From Cryptomeria japonica (Eukaryota > Streptophyta > Pinopsida > Cupressales > Cupressaceae), in contig NC_081407.1 of NCBI RefSeq assembly GCF_030272615.1, forward strand, positions 149,603,744-149,667,743: a stretch of 64,000 nucleotides of DNA, in the 5' to 3' direction. Shown piece by piece: positions 21,401-33,364 of the stretch. The notes beneath the pieces were generated by a model. The model searched no databases. It was not told where the DNA came from and saw only the letters and a list, made by a program, of their open reading frames with translations. Position 1 is the stretch's first letter. Each line of letters starts with the position of its first letter. The position numbers and the translations under genes are program-made.

Positions 21401-21710
21401 CACCATCATACTCCTCCAAGGATAGAAACTTGCTCCAGTCACCAGTCATATGGTGATAACAGCCACTGTCAATGATCCACTCATTGGAATTATCAAACTG
21501 GGAGACAAGAGCCTTCTTGTCTGACACATCTTCCTTGATAGCAACAAACACAATATCTTCATTTTCTTCATCCTCTGATTCTTCATCTATGACACCTTCA
21601 TCAACTGCCACAAAATAGTTTCTCTGGTTTCCTCCTTTGAATTTCTTGAACCTTTCCGGTTTTTCCTTGCTGTCTCCATTAGGATAGTTTATAGCAATAT
21701 GTCCTATCAA
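18417..21710 (-). pseudogene. pol: Copia pol: protease, integrase, RT, RNase H
   Basis: One reading frame, with stops only at 20286-20288, 19911-19913 and 19242-19244, all three TAG. Domains in order: protease WIIDSGCYHHMTGD (21.47 kb); GAG-pre-integrase HRRLCHVNFDNI with LCRECQLGK; integrase core with all three acidic residues, HIDLCGPM, RTDQGGEF and GLAERNN; linker; RT with [34 protein letters not shown] and [12 protein letters not shown] (the YVDD box with F for Y); RNase H with FTDADWASNVDDRKSTTYG and STAEAEYVA; and the C-terminal FTKPLPK. Catalytic residues I can see are retained. The stops at 19242 (Gln in the sister element) and 19911 (Trp) fit C-to-T or G-to-A decay. Confidence 0.93.
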
Positions 21711-22510
21711 ATTGCAAGAAAATCATTTCAAAGGTATCTTACCTTTGTATTTGTCGGTTCCTTTAGGAAGTTTCCTAGCAAGGAGAGCTTCAAATGCCAT
21801 CAAAATCTCCTCATCATCCATTTCTCTGCTCTATCTTGGTTCACCACTAGTGCTAGCTTCTTTTCCTTTTCTGGATGGTATAGCAGAAGCTTTAAAAGCT
21901 GATTCAATCTTTTGAACACTGCCATCAAAACTATTTAGCTCATAGGCTGTCAACTTTGCTATGATGGAGTCTAAGGATGCCTTAGTCTTGTCTATTGATT
22001 CAGCTCCTAAATAGCAGCAACCCTTATTGCATAGATTGGCAATAGGGATGTTAGGACTTTTCTTACCACAATGGCATCTTCTATTTTACCACCTGCACTC
22101 TTGATATCTCCAACAACGGTTTTGATCCTTATTCCATACTGTTGATTGGTCTCACCTTCAACCATCCGCATATCTTCAAACTTCCCTCTAAGGCTTTCTT
22201 CCTTAGCCTGTTTTACATGCTCATCACCACCATAGATATTTTCAAGAGTATCCCATAACTCTTTGGGATTTACCTTGTCCTGAACATCAATAAACTCAAT
22301 GTCAAATAAACTACTAATTAGGGCTTCCATGACTTGCCAATTCTCCTGCATCTCTCTCTTTTAGTCATCGGTAAGGGTACCGGTAGGAGCAACATAGACA
22401 GTCTCAACGTAGCTCCAATGTTGAGCACCCATGCTTCTGATGAATATCTTCATTCTGTCTTTCCATATACTGAAATTTTCTCTGTTAAACTTTGGACCTT
22501 CCCTCTTCAT
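21711..22510 (-). pseudogene. gag: Copia gag of element A
   Basis: The ATG at 22508-22510 starts MKREGPKFNRENFSIWKDRM, the usual copia gag opening. A stop (TAA, where the family has Gln) follows at LTDD. The UBN2-like core continues with MQENWQVMEALISSLF, LWDTLENIYGGDEHVKQAK and LRGKFEDMRM to a stop at 22007. After a frameshift there comes SIIAKLTAYELNSFDG, then stops near 21830 and 21726. The zinc knuckle reads (stop)FSCNLIGHIAINYPN: its first Cys codon is now a stop and its last Cys is Tyr. Gag would form the virus-like particle, but this copy cannot make a full protein. Confidence 0.85.
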
Positions 22511-22570
22511 CGTTAGACTGGGATCTTTACCTCAAGCGGTTAAGCTTACAGCATAGAGGACCTAGAGAAT

Positions 22571-22582
22571 TCTCTGATACCA
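22571..22582 (-). promoter_or_regulatory. Primer-binding site (tRNA-iMet) of element A
   Basis: TGGTATCAGAGA on the minus strand, two bases (AT) after the end of the 5' LTR. The final base differs from the common TGGTATCAGAGC. Confidence 0.88.
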
Positions 22583-22584
22583 AT

Positions 22585-24143
22585 TGATAACTTAATGATG
22601 ATTGAATAGTACCAAATCGATACTGAGAGGGGGGGGTGAATCAGTACAAACAAAAATTTAGTCCAAAACCGGTTTGACAGCAGACACTTCAAATGACTGG
22701 CAGACAGTGACACCGATTTGAAATAGAGTGCAACCAGTAAAGCTAAAAATGTCTGAGACAAGCATTAACCAGTTACTCACTTAGCTTTTCACTCAACTTG
22801 AGACTACACTACCATTTCACCCTTATGCATAAGCAGGTAATCTATCATCCGATCATAATAACAACTAGTTCAACATGTTTTATTGACAGGCATAAAACAC
22901 ATAACCATCATATGCTTGACAGACAACAACAAAGCATCACAAGATAAAAGTATCACACATGACACACATATTTTTCACGTGGAAACCCAATTGAGAAAAA
23001 CCACAGTGGGGATGAATACCCACAAGCTATTTTTGAACTCTTTAGAAGTTCACTCTATTAGGAGCCTTGTCCGATTAGAGACATTACAAAAGGTTATGCT
23101 AGGAACCGATCCTGTTAGAGATCACCCGGTTAAGGGATGGCTACAATACCTGGTTAAGGGTTAAACCCTATTAAAGGTTACCTTGTTAGAGGATTTCAAG
23201 AACTCAATAGCTAAAGGATTTCGAACTCAGTAGCTTTGAGTTACCTTGTTAAAGGATTTTCAGCAAGTCGGTTAAGGCTACCCTGTTAAGGGATTTTCCA
23301 ACTATTGAGATGGTTAGAGATCAACAGGTATTACAATGATCTGGTAATAGCACTCAATGCCAATGCAGATCCGCTTAAGCTCCTCTTCACCTTCTGCACT
23401 TACACTCTATAGGTATCACTTCTCTCCTTTTAGTCTGGCAAGAATCACGTATCCCTTCTCTTGGATACACACACACAACTTTTGCCAACAACCTCAGAAA
23501 GAGACACAACATCAACCTTATAGGAAACCAGATAGGTCGGTAGCATAAACCCTAAACCCTAAACTTGTTAGGTTAAGGAATTCAAATGGTTCAATCTTGA
23601 CTGTTGAGCACACTGCATTAAATGCAATAGATCTTGATCCAAACTCAAGACATTCTCCATCGTCCATTTCCATCGATTTTATGGCAGTTGATAACCCATC
23701 ACATGTTATCACCGTTTTACAGACTTCACACATTCCCGAGGTAGATAGGAACAATCTCCCTCATGCAAGATCCTTCACACACACAGGCTTGCATGGCAAC
23801 ATGATATGTTCTTCTTTATAATGCTAACTCATCACACAATATCATCGGTTGAGCCACACAGGCTTGAAGCACATCAACCGGAAACCCTAGAGTTGAGACT
23901 ACCAACCGGTAGTCATACAATACTTCCATATGTCGGTTCCCATAACTATATGCCGGTTCATCATGAATAAGCACACTGCTTCACTTTGGCACAAATACTG
24001 GTTCACAGTGTTATACCGGTTCTTACATATGCCGGTTCACACATCTTCATCATATTGACATCAATGACAAAATATAATGTCATTATGTCCTCATACCGGT
24101 TCACATTCATTATGTCCTCATACCGGTTCACATAATGCCAACA
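22585..24143 (-). repeat. Element A 5' LTR (1559 bp)
   Basis: The 5' LTR in element orientation, with TG...CA ends. It includes a short direct duplication, tcattatgtcctcataccggttcaca, near 24.08-24.13 kb that the other LTR lacks. Confidence 0.93.
23547..23564 (-). repeat. Telomere-like motif in the 5' LTR
   Basis: Same aaaccctaaaccctaaac motif as at 17603-17620. Confidence 0.8.
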
Positions 24144-24148
24144 ATAAT
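24144..24148. repeat. Copia target duplication ataat, right
   Basis: Matches 16676-16680. Confidence 0.85.
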
Positions 24149-27100
24149 TACCCTCAAATGTTATACTCACCATAACATGTATACTTACCACTATCGGTCT
24201 AACCTATTAATGGGTGTATTATCATCAATATTTTAATATAAATATTAGTATAAATTATTATTATAAATTGAATTATTGTAATGCAAATAAATTTGAATAT
24301 ATTTATTTAAGAAATCTTAAATTTGAATTATTTGAATTATTTAAAATTATTTTATTTTTATTTACTTAGTAGTTGTTTTAAATTAATTTAATTAATTTGA
24401 GAGTTATTTGATTTTTTTTTTCTTTCTAAATATATGTTTATGTGCTTTGTTGTTTATATATATAATATTGACACAAAGCTCTTTGATAAATACATCTCAA
24501 CATAAATAATAATTTATTTATTTTTAAACAATTTCATATAATATAAACTTTATATAATATACAATGCTTTTTTGTTATTGAATTATTTATGGATCAATTA
24601 GAAGTCATTATTTTTTTTTCACAAAATAAGTTTGATATTTTTAAAGTTAAAGGTGTATAAATTATTACTATAAATTATAGAATTCATAATTTTGAATATA
24701 AATGAATTGTAATAATTAAAAATTAATTATATATTGAAAAATGTTTCTGATTAAAATAAATCATCTTTCTAAAGTCAAAATGGAAGATTTTTTACCTGTT
24801 TTTCATTTTTTTTAGGGTAATTTTCAACACTATTTGATATGCATGTTCAAAAGCATGTTCAAAACCTCAAATTTTATAATGAACCATAATTTCATCCAAT
24901 TAATTAATGCTAATTAGTTATCAGTACTCATTGGTACGAGCTCCCTCGGGTATACAACATATTGAGCTTATGGAACAACACCTTCCTGCCAGAGGCTGAC
25001 TTTAAGAATTTTGAGATTTGAAATAGTTGTTAGGAATATATGTATTTAAGTATAAAATTTGTTTATAAAAGATCATGTTTAGTTGTTCAATTCATCATTC
25101 GAAAGGTATAATCAAACAAGTTTCATCACCATCCTTAACTTTCTTTTCTAATGAAATAGATATTTATATTAATGAAATATTTTTAAAACATTTTATTTAT
25201 ACCATGTCATGATATTTATTAGATTTGTTGCATGCTTGAGTCTTTATATCTAATTTACTTCAGTGTGATAAATAAAATGTATTCCCTGATTTTATTTTTT
25301 GTTTTAGATTTATTTTGATAGGGTTATCTTTAGTATAAGTTTATTTTGACATTAAAGTTGGCAAAATACCTAAACCTAATTTTTTTTTATTGCACACATC
25401 TTTAAAAACCAAATTTTATTCTCTATTCATCTATAATTTTATCCATCTCAACAAATTATGGAATCAACTTAGGTAAATTTCACAAAGTGCAAAAAAACTA
25501 AAATATAAATTTGAGGCCTTGACAACTCCCTCAACCAATCCTTACTTCTCAAATTGAACATTAAGTTTGTTAACTTGTGTAATAGAGTGTTGTATTTAAG
25601 TCAAAACCTCAAGTCATTCAAAATTGTTGAGTATCAAAGAAATATTATCCACATTGCATCATCACATAATTTGAGTGCATCATAGAACATAAAAATTGCA
25701 TCATCAACTTATACTAACATCTAAGGCATTGCTACATGTTTAATTGTTGCCTCTAATCATTATTCCACACCATTGACTTGGTGGCAAGGGTTTAACCAAA
25801 TAAGAATATTCCTTGTCTAGAAATATTCTTAACAACATGTCTATTAACACCACCGATTTTTAAGAAGGTACCAAAGATCAAGGTGAATAATTTATATTTT
25901 AAAAAATTAACAAGGTTGTCTTTCTCAAAATAACTACCCAAGGAATCAATAAAAGCCATGATGCCTTGGTACTTTAATTTTGCAAAAGTTTTAACTTGCT
26001 TGTGACAACGTTGAATTTAGGTGATTGGACATTTTAAAAGAAAACTATAATAATTTCTAAATGCTGAAATTTGGTAAAGCATGGATGTGAGGATTTCTCT
26101 TGGTAAAAAAAAATAGACAATTTTACTGCTTAAAGTGTACTAATTTTATTTGATTATTTTGTCAAAAAAAATAATATCTTTGGATAATATTCTAACCAAA
26201 GGATTTTTAGACATTTTTAAGAACTATAAAATAAAGTTGAAAATAGATGGCATATTCTAATAGAATATGGTACTACTTAATCTCTTCAATAGAATACAAT
26301 TACTTTTTATTTTTCTATATTTTTAACTTGGAATAGTGATTCTCTAAGTTGTGAATTAGTATATAAGTTATATTTTAATTGGTGACATAATTTTAGATTC
26401 AAAAGAAACTTTAAAACGTGTTTGGAACATGAGTAGCATACATTTTTATTTGTTTTGCATACATATTTTAGGGGTTTCAACTTTATAGCATATTTTTCAC
26501 AAGTAGCACATATGTTGCTTATTTTTTCTTGGAAGATAACATCATCCTTGTGTATGAGCTAAGTTATCTATCATCTAGTTGGTATTTGTGATTCTTCCAC
26601 TAAGGTTCTTAGAAGCTTGTGATATGTATTTGGAAAAATATTTCTACACTTTCTTTCTTTACCTTATCTCCTCTTTCATTTCCTTTAAGGTTTTGGTTAG
26701 AGAAGGATAGATGAGCATGCCATGAAAATATTGTTATGCTCCTTAAACATGCCAAGATCTATTGATATACACCAATGGAATTATTTCCCTTTGAAGAGGG
26801 AAATATGTGTTCCAACTAAGGTAACATGTGTCATTCAACATACCATCAAGATGGTTTCAAGGAATTAAAAAAAAAAAAAAAAAATCAACTAAATTGAGGC
26901 TCATAGAAGTCTTTGTAAGGTTTTATGTATGGCAAACATATGAAAGATTGAAGGAGGATAATTAAAATGCTTCATTGGAAGTCAAACATCTCATCGTTGT
27001 GAGATAAATCAATTGGTCAATGTCTTTTGTAATCTAATTTAGCTAGTAACATTTATTTGATTTAAATAGTGCAAGGATATATCTAAAAACCTTATATAAA

Positions 27101-27440
27101 TTTCAACATATCTACTATCATCATAAGTCAATTTCTATTCAAATGAAAGAAAAGTAATTTTATGATGTTGCTAAAGTTTAATTTCTCAAGTTGAAATTGA
27201 CCAAAGCCTCATCACTTGAAATTCAATTTTGGTTTTCTATGTAACTTTTATAATCATTTCCCATATTGATATCTAATATCCTTGGGATCTTCACCAATAA
27301 ATTTGATCATGGAAATAAATGCAATTATTTACACAACATGTCTTGAATGGTTATCAAACATGTCTAGAATTTAGACTACCAAGTGTATTATATCATGTGT
27401 GGACATTTTTTAATCAAATTATAACATTTTTTTTTGTCTA
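24149..27440. other. AT-rich region without a recognised gene
   Basis: About 3.3 kb with only tiny ORFs. A run of A at about 26869-26884 could be an old poly(A) insertion end, but I see no LINE or SINE sequence before it. Confidence 0.55.
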
Positions 27441-29594
27441 CTAGATGGATGTTGGCTGGTCTCACATCATGGATGAAGTCCTTCAACAACCCCCTCATGG
27501 AAAATTTTCATATAGAGACCTCTCATGGTAGAAATATGTCTATAAAGGCTTGCACTTATTTTCATCTTGGATTGAGGTTGATAGATTGAATGATTTTATT
27601 GAGGGAGAAAGCTCAAGGGAATCATACCCAACCTTCTTTCGCAAAATTCATAAAAAGAAACCCTCTCTTAATTCTAATACAAAAATCAGAATTAATAGCA
27701 TTTTAGAATATAACATGTAAGAATACGAGTAATACATTAATTACAAATGTTTATATTCATAATTTTGAATTTTAAAAATGTCTCTAATCATTGGTTAACT
27801 ATACTCATTAATAGTTTGAATATTGTTTATGATTTTAAGAGGTATTGGTGTGCATATGGACCAAATGACCATAGGGAAAAAGATGCAACACATTTTTATC
27901 CTTCCTTAGTCCTTAAAATGGGGAAGGGTAGTAGACCTGGTCGTAAACATATACAATGTGGTTGCACTTGTCATTTTAGCACACAAATCATGGTTTGTAA
28001 GCTAAACCATGTGTTAATATGGTACCACCAAGTTCAACATGTGAACAAGGAAAGCATAACTTGTCATGGCCAAATGAACAATGAGTTTCTAGGAACAAAT
28101 TACTTTTTTGCACCATATATTAGCAAAAATTTACATGAATGGGTGGATTCATTACTATTACTTGGCATGCCCGCAGATGCAGTGCATAAAAAACATAAAC
28201 AAATGGTGAATGAGACGATGACCATAAAGGTCAATCTTCTAGGGATGATTTTCTTACCATGGATGATATTGCTAACATTGATCATAGAATTAAGACATCG
28301 AGATACATGTTTCATAGTAGTGATGCTATTTCAGTGCAACAATGGGTTTTGGCAAACACCAACAAGTGGTTTGCATATCAAGAGTATAGTACCAATGTTG
28401 TTGATGGAGATGGCCAAATCTCATTTATTTTGGGAATTCGATTTCCAGAGAAACTTGATTGGATGCTTCAATATGGTCACAACAACATATTGGCAATGGA
28501 TTCTACATTTAGTATGAATCAAATGAAAGTATGTTGTGTATTATTTCATTTAGGTGAGTTGAATTTTTTACACTTAATTAAATATATTATTGATAAATTA
28601 TATCCCATGTCCTATGACAGTTTCAATTATATAAAATTCTTGTATTCTATTTGAAGCATATAGGGGTTCATGTGGCATGGGTTATTATGTCTAGGTCTTG
28701 TGCATATGATATTGCATATTGGATGTGTATTCTTCTCCAATGGGTTCACTTGAATAAAATTGATTGGAGATTAAATGTATTCATGGTGGATGATGCAGGC
28801 GTTGAGATCAAAGCTATAAGGTATTTCATTTTCCATCAAAACCTTATATTTTTGTAAATATTTCAATACATTCCATGAAAGAATATTAGATACTAAATAA
28901 AAGTATTCATGATGCAAAGAAGTGTTTCAATGTGATGTGTATCTATGCTCTTGGCATGTCAAGTGTGCATGGCTAAAGAACTTGATTGCTTGAAGGTAAA
29001 AGATAATTTAGTTAGATGAGAGATGTTTGATAGAATTGGACATATCATGCATTGTTCAATAAATGAGGATTCTACAAAGAATGAGGTTGACATATTTATT
29101 GAAGACTTTAAAGATACACAACCCTCATTCATTGAATATTTTAAGGGACGATAGTCTAATAGATTGAGTATGTGGGCTAGATGTTGCCATACACTAAAAC
29201 ATGCATGGAAAGAGACAAATGGTACCATAGAGTCCTACTATTCACACCTAAAAAGATGATTCTTAAAAATAGTTGAGCATGCCACAAATCATCGTGTTGA
29301 TTGGTTGGTACGTCAACTAACAATACATGTTTATGTCTATTATTGGTGGGCGCAAAATAGAAAGAAACATGGTTTCTATAGGAACTTTGAAATTGAGAAG
29401 ATTTAAAATAAATCTTGGGTTCGAGCTTTACAAATTCCACATGGCCATGTTACATTCAATGACACTAATGATCGTATAGCATGGGTGACAACTGAAAGCA
29501 ATCCTTGTTTTCAATATGAGGTGTATAGCTCTTCACCTGATCTATGTATGTGCTCTTGTAATTTTTCAATACAAGGATACATGCGCAAGCATGT
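27441..29594 (+). pseudogene. MULE/FAR1-like transposase with SWIM finger, part 1
   Basis: A DNA-transposase-derived gene with apparent GT-AG introns at 27717-27839, about 28554-28656 and from 28821. Exons encode WIEVDRLNDFIEGESSRESYP and RYWCAYGPNDHREK, then GRKHIQCGCTCHF (Cys-rich N-terminal region) and LPEKLDWML-type sequence leading to ILAMDSTF (first Asp). Next are VHVAWVIMSRS, FMVDDAGVEIKAI (second Asp region), YLCSWHVKCAWLKNL, TNGTIESYYSHLK (Glu) and NHRVDWLVRQLT, and finally the SWIM finger CMCSCNFSIQGYMRKH. In the SWIM pattern C-x-C-xn-C-x-H, the third Cys is Arg. Frameshifts and stops are common from 28.9 kb on. The frame is cut at 29594 by a gypsy insertion and resumes at 40238. 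No terminal inverted repeats were found. Confidence 0.82.
29590..29594. repeat. Gypsy target duplication catgt, left
   Basis: catgt directly before the left LTR matches 40238-40242 directly after the right LTR. Confidence 0.88.
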
Positions 29595-30857
29595 TGTTCA
29601 ACCCATCAATAAGAATAATAACTCTAGTTGAAGTTTCAACCCGAAGTTTGTACATTCACTTTGTGAAGTCACTATTTCCATAGCTAGTGTTCATTTGATT
29701 GTCAACCCAGGGATGCAATACTTGAAATGGGTCTGCACTATATATGCACTAAGTTCCTACAATAGCTATCCTGCATTACTACAGCAACTAACATCTATGT
29801 GGAAAAGGTAAGAAAGAATTGAAACTATTGAAAGGCTATAGGAAAACTTTTGTATTAACATAAATTCATTCAAGAAATAATGGTTAAGTTCAATTCTACC
29901 AAATAGGAATTACTCTATTTTGGTTTGGCTGTAGGAACAGTCAATGGATCTGTTTCCAATGGTTGCAGGAACAATCAATGCAAGAACTTCTACTGCAACT
30001 AAGAAGAAAACTAATGTTAACAAAGGCACAAGAACACTCACCAAGTGGGCCCCCTTGGATGACTGCTTCCAGGCTTCCCAAAAACAACTCTAAGTGCTCA
30101 AAATAACATATCTTTATTCATTGTTCTTTGAAAGTCATTACATGATTTAGAATCAAAAGAAACTCAAAACACTTGAAAAATTTATTTCTAAAATCCTCTA
30201 CTCTGCTTCTTCCCATTTTTGTCTAACCTACTAAAAGAGATAAAGACCTTTATTTAAAAGAAAACAACTACTTCCTACAACATAGATCATGTTGATAAGA
30301 AGAGGTGGATTACTAATCAAGAAAGGAAACAACAAGAGTTAAGTCACTAATAATGTGGATCTAAACCAAACCACAGTCATAACATATCGTGGTGGTATTT
30401 ACAACACTAATGTCCACTTAAGTAGGACATCAGTAAGCATTGCGCAATTACTTTTCCTCTGTCATTCCTTACGCTCATCAACACTTCTGTTGATTCAATC
30501 TTTTAGTGTACTCCTTGAATATCTCTTTTTGCAATTGGCGTGACAGGAGAGCCTTCTCAGCATCATCAATTTATTCCAACAATTCAAAAGAAAGAACATA
30601 CACATCTATTTTAATTAATCAAAACATCTATTAATTTCACACCTGATATTGCCTAAGACAATCTGCATGGCAATAGGAATGAATAACATGGCTGCAAGAA
30701 CAAACTGGCAAAGGCAAAATATGTTTTAATAGGTTCAGGCTAACATTTGAAATACATGTAGTCAAATTTTGATACATCATTATTGTCATGTAAATCAAAA
30801 TATGAGAAAAAATTAAGATTTTGGGGGATAAAAATATGCTAATGTCTCAACTCATCA
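29595..30857 (-). repeat. Gypsy 3' LTR (1263 bp)
   Basis: Nearly colinear with 38976-40237 over its whole length, differing by scattered substitutions and one-base indels. Confidence 0.93.
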
Positions 30858-30868
30858 TGCCCCCCAAC
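30858..30868 (-). promoter_or_regulatory. Polypurine tract of the gypsy element
   Basis: GTTGGGGGGCA on the minus strand immediately before the 3' LTR. Confidence 0.8.
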
Positions 30869-33036
30869 TTAAGGTCTTTTTGATCCTCTAGCAAGAGGAA
30901 AATTCCTAATTTTGGCACTAACTCTTATGTCACCAACGGTTCCTTGACCTGTTCCTCCTGAAGCTAAATTCCAATAAAACCCCTTAATCTTTTCCAATTT
31001 GGACCATCTGGCCTCCTATGTAGCTACTTCATAGGGTTGATCTGTAACCTTACATCCCAACAATGGCCACATAAGTATAGGGGGCTGAAAGATCAAAGGT
31101 AACCAGTTATTGGTTTTCATCCTGCCCAATTGGATATATTTAGGGGCTCTTTGCATAGCTGCATGAAAATTTGGCAGTGAATGAGGTTTCCCTTGTTTCA
31201 ATTCTTCTAGCAAATTATTCTAGTACTAAGCTAGGCCTTCAATTGCAGCTACACTTTCATTTTGAACTAAATGCTCATATGCTTGGAATATTTCTTTCCT
31301 CATTGGCAACACTTGATTCCTCACATCTTCCCTTACCAATAGCTTCTACCATTCATAATAGAGAAGTCTTGGCTCTTTTTCTTCCTTCCTCGGTGGGAAT
31401 GGACAATCAAATTCAATATCCCTATGTGTTCTGGCTTGTGCTCCCATGCTGATCTCATTCTAAATCCATGACATTAAGGCTTTTATGTGGATATCACCAA
31501 TGTATAACAAGGGATTCCACTCACTATTAGAAGTTACACCATAGTTATGCAAGTAAATCTCACACAATAAATTTTTCACAGCTGTTGGGGAAGTCTGATA
31601 GGCATCATAAAACTCCTCAGGGATTTCTAAAGAAGAGCTAAGGTCCCTGACAATGCAGTTTAATTTAAAATTTAAATATCTCTCTTTCAAATGCAGAGCA
31701 TAAACTCTTGGCAGTGCCCTACATTGCATTAACTTGGGGACCATACTAATGATTGTATCAACTTTGGCTTCTAATTCTTCAATATTTTTACCTCTTTTTT
31801 CAATTTCCTTCTATTGTTTGTCAATAATCCCCTGTAATCTAGCCCTCTCTATCTTCCACTGCCTATAAAATGTTAATGCAATAGATAAACTGATGAGGGA
31901 TGATGGAGGTCTAATATTTGTTACCTTAGGACATAGAATTTCTTCAATAGGTTCCTCAAGTTGTTCTGCCACATATGCCAGACTTGAAAGTTTGTCAATG
32001 TCATCCTCCTTCTGAATTTCAACCTCTACTGGGCTCTTTTCTTCTGATGCTTCCATTGAAATAACCTCTGTTGCATCACCTACTAGACAGATTTTTTGGG
32101 TACTACTTTGAGTTCTTCTTGCATAAACCTTTGAGTGGCTACAAGAACGGTTTCTACCTATGGCTTTGCTGCAGGAATATTTCTCTTTGGTCTATGCCTC
32201 TTGGCTGCAGGAGAAACTTGAGTTGCCTGTGGCTGCTCCATTTTTTTTTCAACCGTCTCTTCCTCCATAATAGTCACAACTCCTTTGGCGATGAGAGATT
32301 CATTCTCTGCAGAAATAATAGGAGAAGAGGGTTCTCCCATTTCCTCCTCTTCAACTACTAACTCATCTGCAACAAGAGCATCTTCAACCCTAAACTGCAA
32401 TATGTCTTCAAATACCCCCCATTCCATCTGTGAAACATCCCTAAGAGAACGTTCTACCAACAACTTTATCAAACCATGGTGGCTGATAGAACGATTTCCA
32501 TTCTTCCGTGTTTCTTTGGCACTTATGAAAATGAGGTGATATAAAAAGTTTGGAACATTCACTCTCCGACAATGTCGTAAATGACTAAGTAATTTTAAAT
32601 GGGGTGAATGTAAATTTGAATACCTCCCTTTCCAAGTAATGTACTTCATTACATACAAGGCCACCTAGGGCCATTCTGTTGGAAGGGATACCCTTCTGGT
32701 TCCTTTCTTGTCCACTATTAGAGGTCCATCTGTGGGGCATGTAAATTCTGCTTTGGCGCTTCTAGCATCCTTTGATTCTAAAAATAATTCTCCTTCCTGC
32801 AGCAACCCTATAACCTCAGCTATCTGTTGCTCTGTAGCAATGACCCTTAATCCTTTAACAATAGTCTCCCCTTTGTTGAATGAATGCATAAACTCAGAGG
32901 CAATTTCTTTATTATAATATGTTATTTTCATAAAGTAGACAATCCAACCATGCAGCTAGAAATAATGCTCACAAAGAGCACCTTGTAGCAATGCATCATG
33001 GATTATTGGTTCATGGCAGATAGGATCTCGACCCAT
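30869..33036 (-). pseudogene. Extra ORF between integrase and 3' LTR of the gypsy element
   Basis: From the ATG at 33034-33036 (MGRDPICHEPIIHDALLQG) to a stop at 30869-30871, next to the polypurine tract, about 720 codons can be followed. There is one net frameshift near 32.06-32.16 kb and several stops. The N-terminal third (YNKEIASEFMHSF, GLRVIATEQQIAEVIGL, YVMKYITWKGRYSNLHSPHL, ISHHGLIKLLVERSL) has the look of the putative plant transposon protein family seen in retroelement-linked plant proteins; this family assignment is from memory and tentative. A Glu-rich disordered middle (VADELVVEEEEMGEPSSP) and a basic patch RHRPKRN follow, then a longer helical part. I see no clear signal peptide or membrane segment, so an envelope role is not supported. 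Confidence 0.7.
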
Positions 33037-33364
33037 TTCTTAATTTGTTAATGTAGCAATCTCTGCAACTATGAAACAAAGAACCAAAATACTCTACAGG
33101 CTGAAAATTGAAACTTCCTTACCTATTTCCAAATTTGGTGACAGAATTCATTACTTCCTTATGCCAAAGAATATCTCATTAAAATAAAGATGGCAAGCAA
33201 TTAAATCAAGGTACCGAAAAGGATGAGTAATTACTAATTTTGGAAATCGGACCATAAAACACCCCCCCAACTTATTTTGGCACATGTCCACACATGCTGA
33301 AAGGATTTAGGGAAGTGTGTGTGGATTTAACAAAGGTAATAATCATAATGAGATCATAAATGCC

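Larger units (their letters stand above)
16681..24143 (-). mobile_element. Complete Ty1/copia retrotransposon (element A)
   Basis: Long direct LTRs (16681-18173 and 22585-24143, TG...CA ends), a perfect 5-bp target duplication, a tRNA-iMet primer site and a polypurine tract frame a 4.4-kb internal region on the minus strand. Its order is gag, protease, integrase, RT, RNase H, which is Ty1/copia. All of pol from 21710 to 18417 stays in one reading frame, broken only by point stops. That makes this the least decayed element in the window and probably a relatively young insertion. Both LTRs carry a telomere-like motif and a ladder of GTTAAGGG-type repeats. Confidence 0.95.

Noticed and set aside
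30869-33036. Envelope gene
   Set aside because: No signal peptide, membrane segment or glycoprotein-like Cys pattern was visible.
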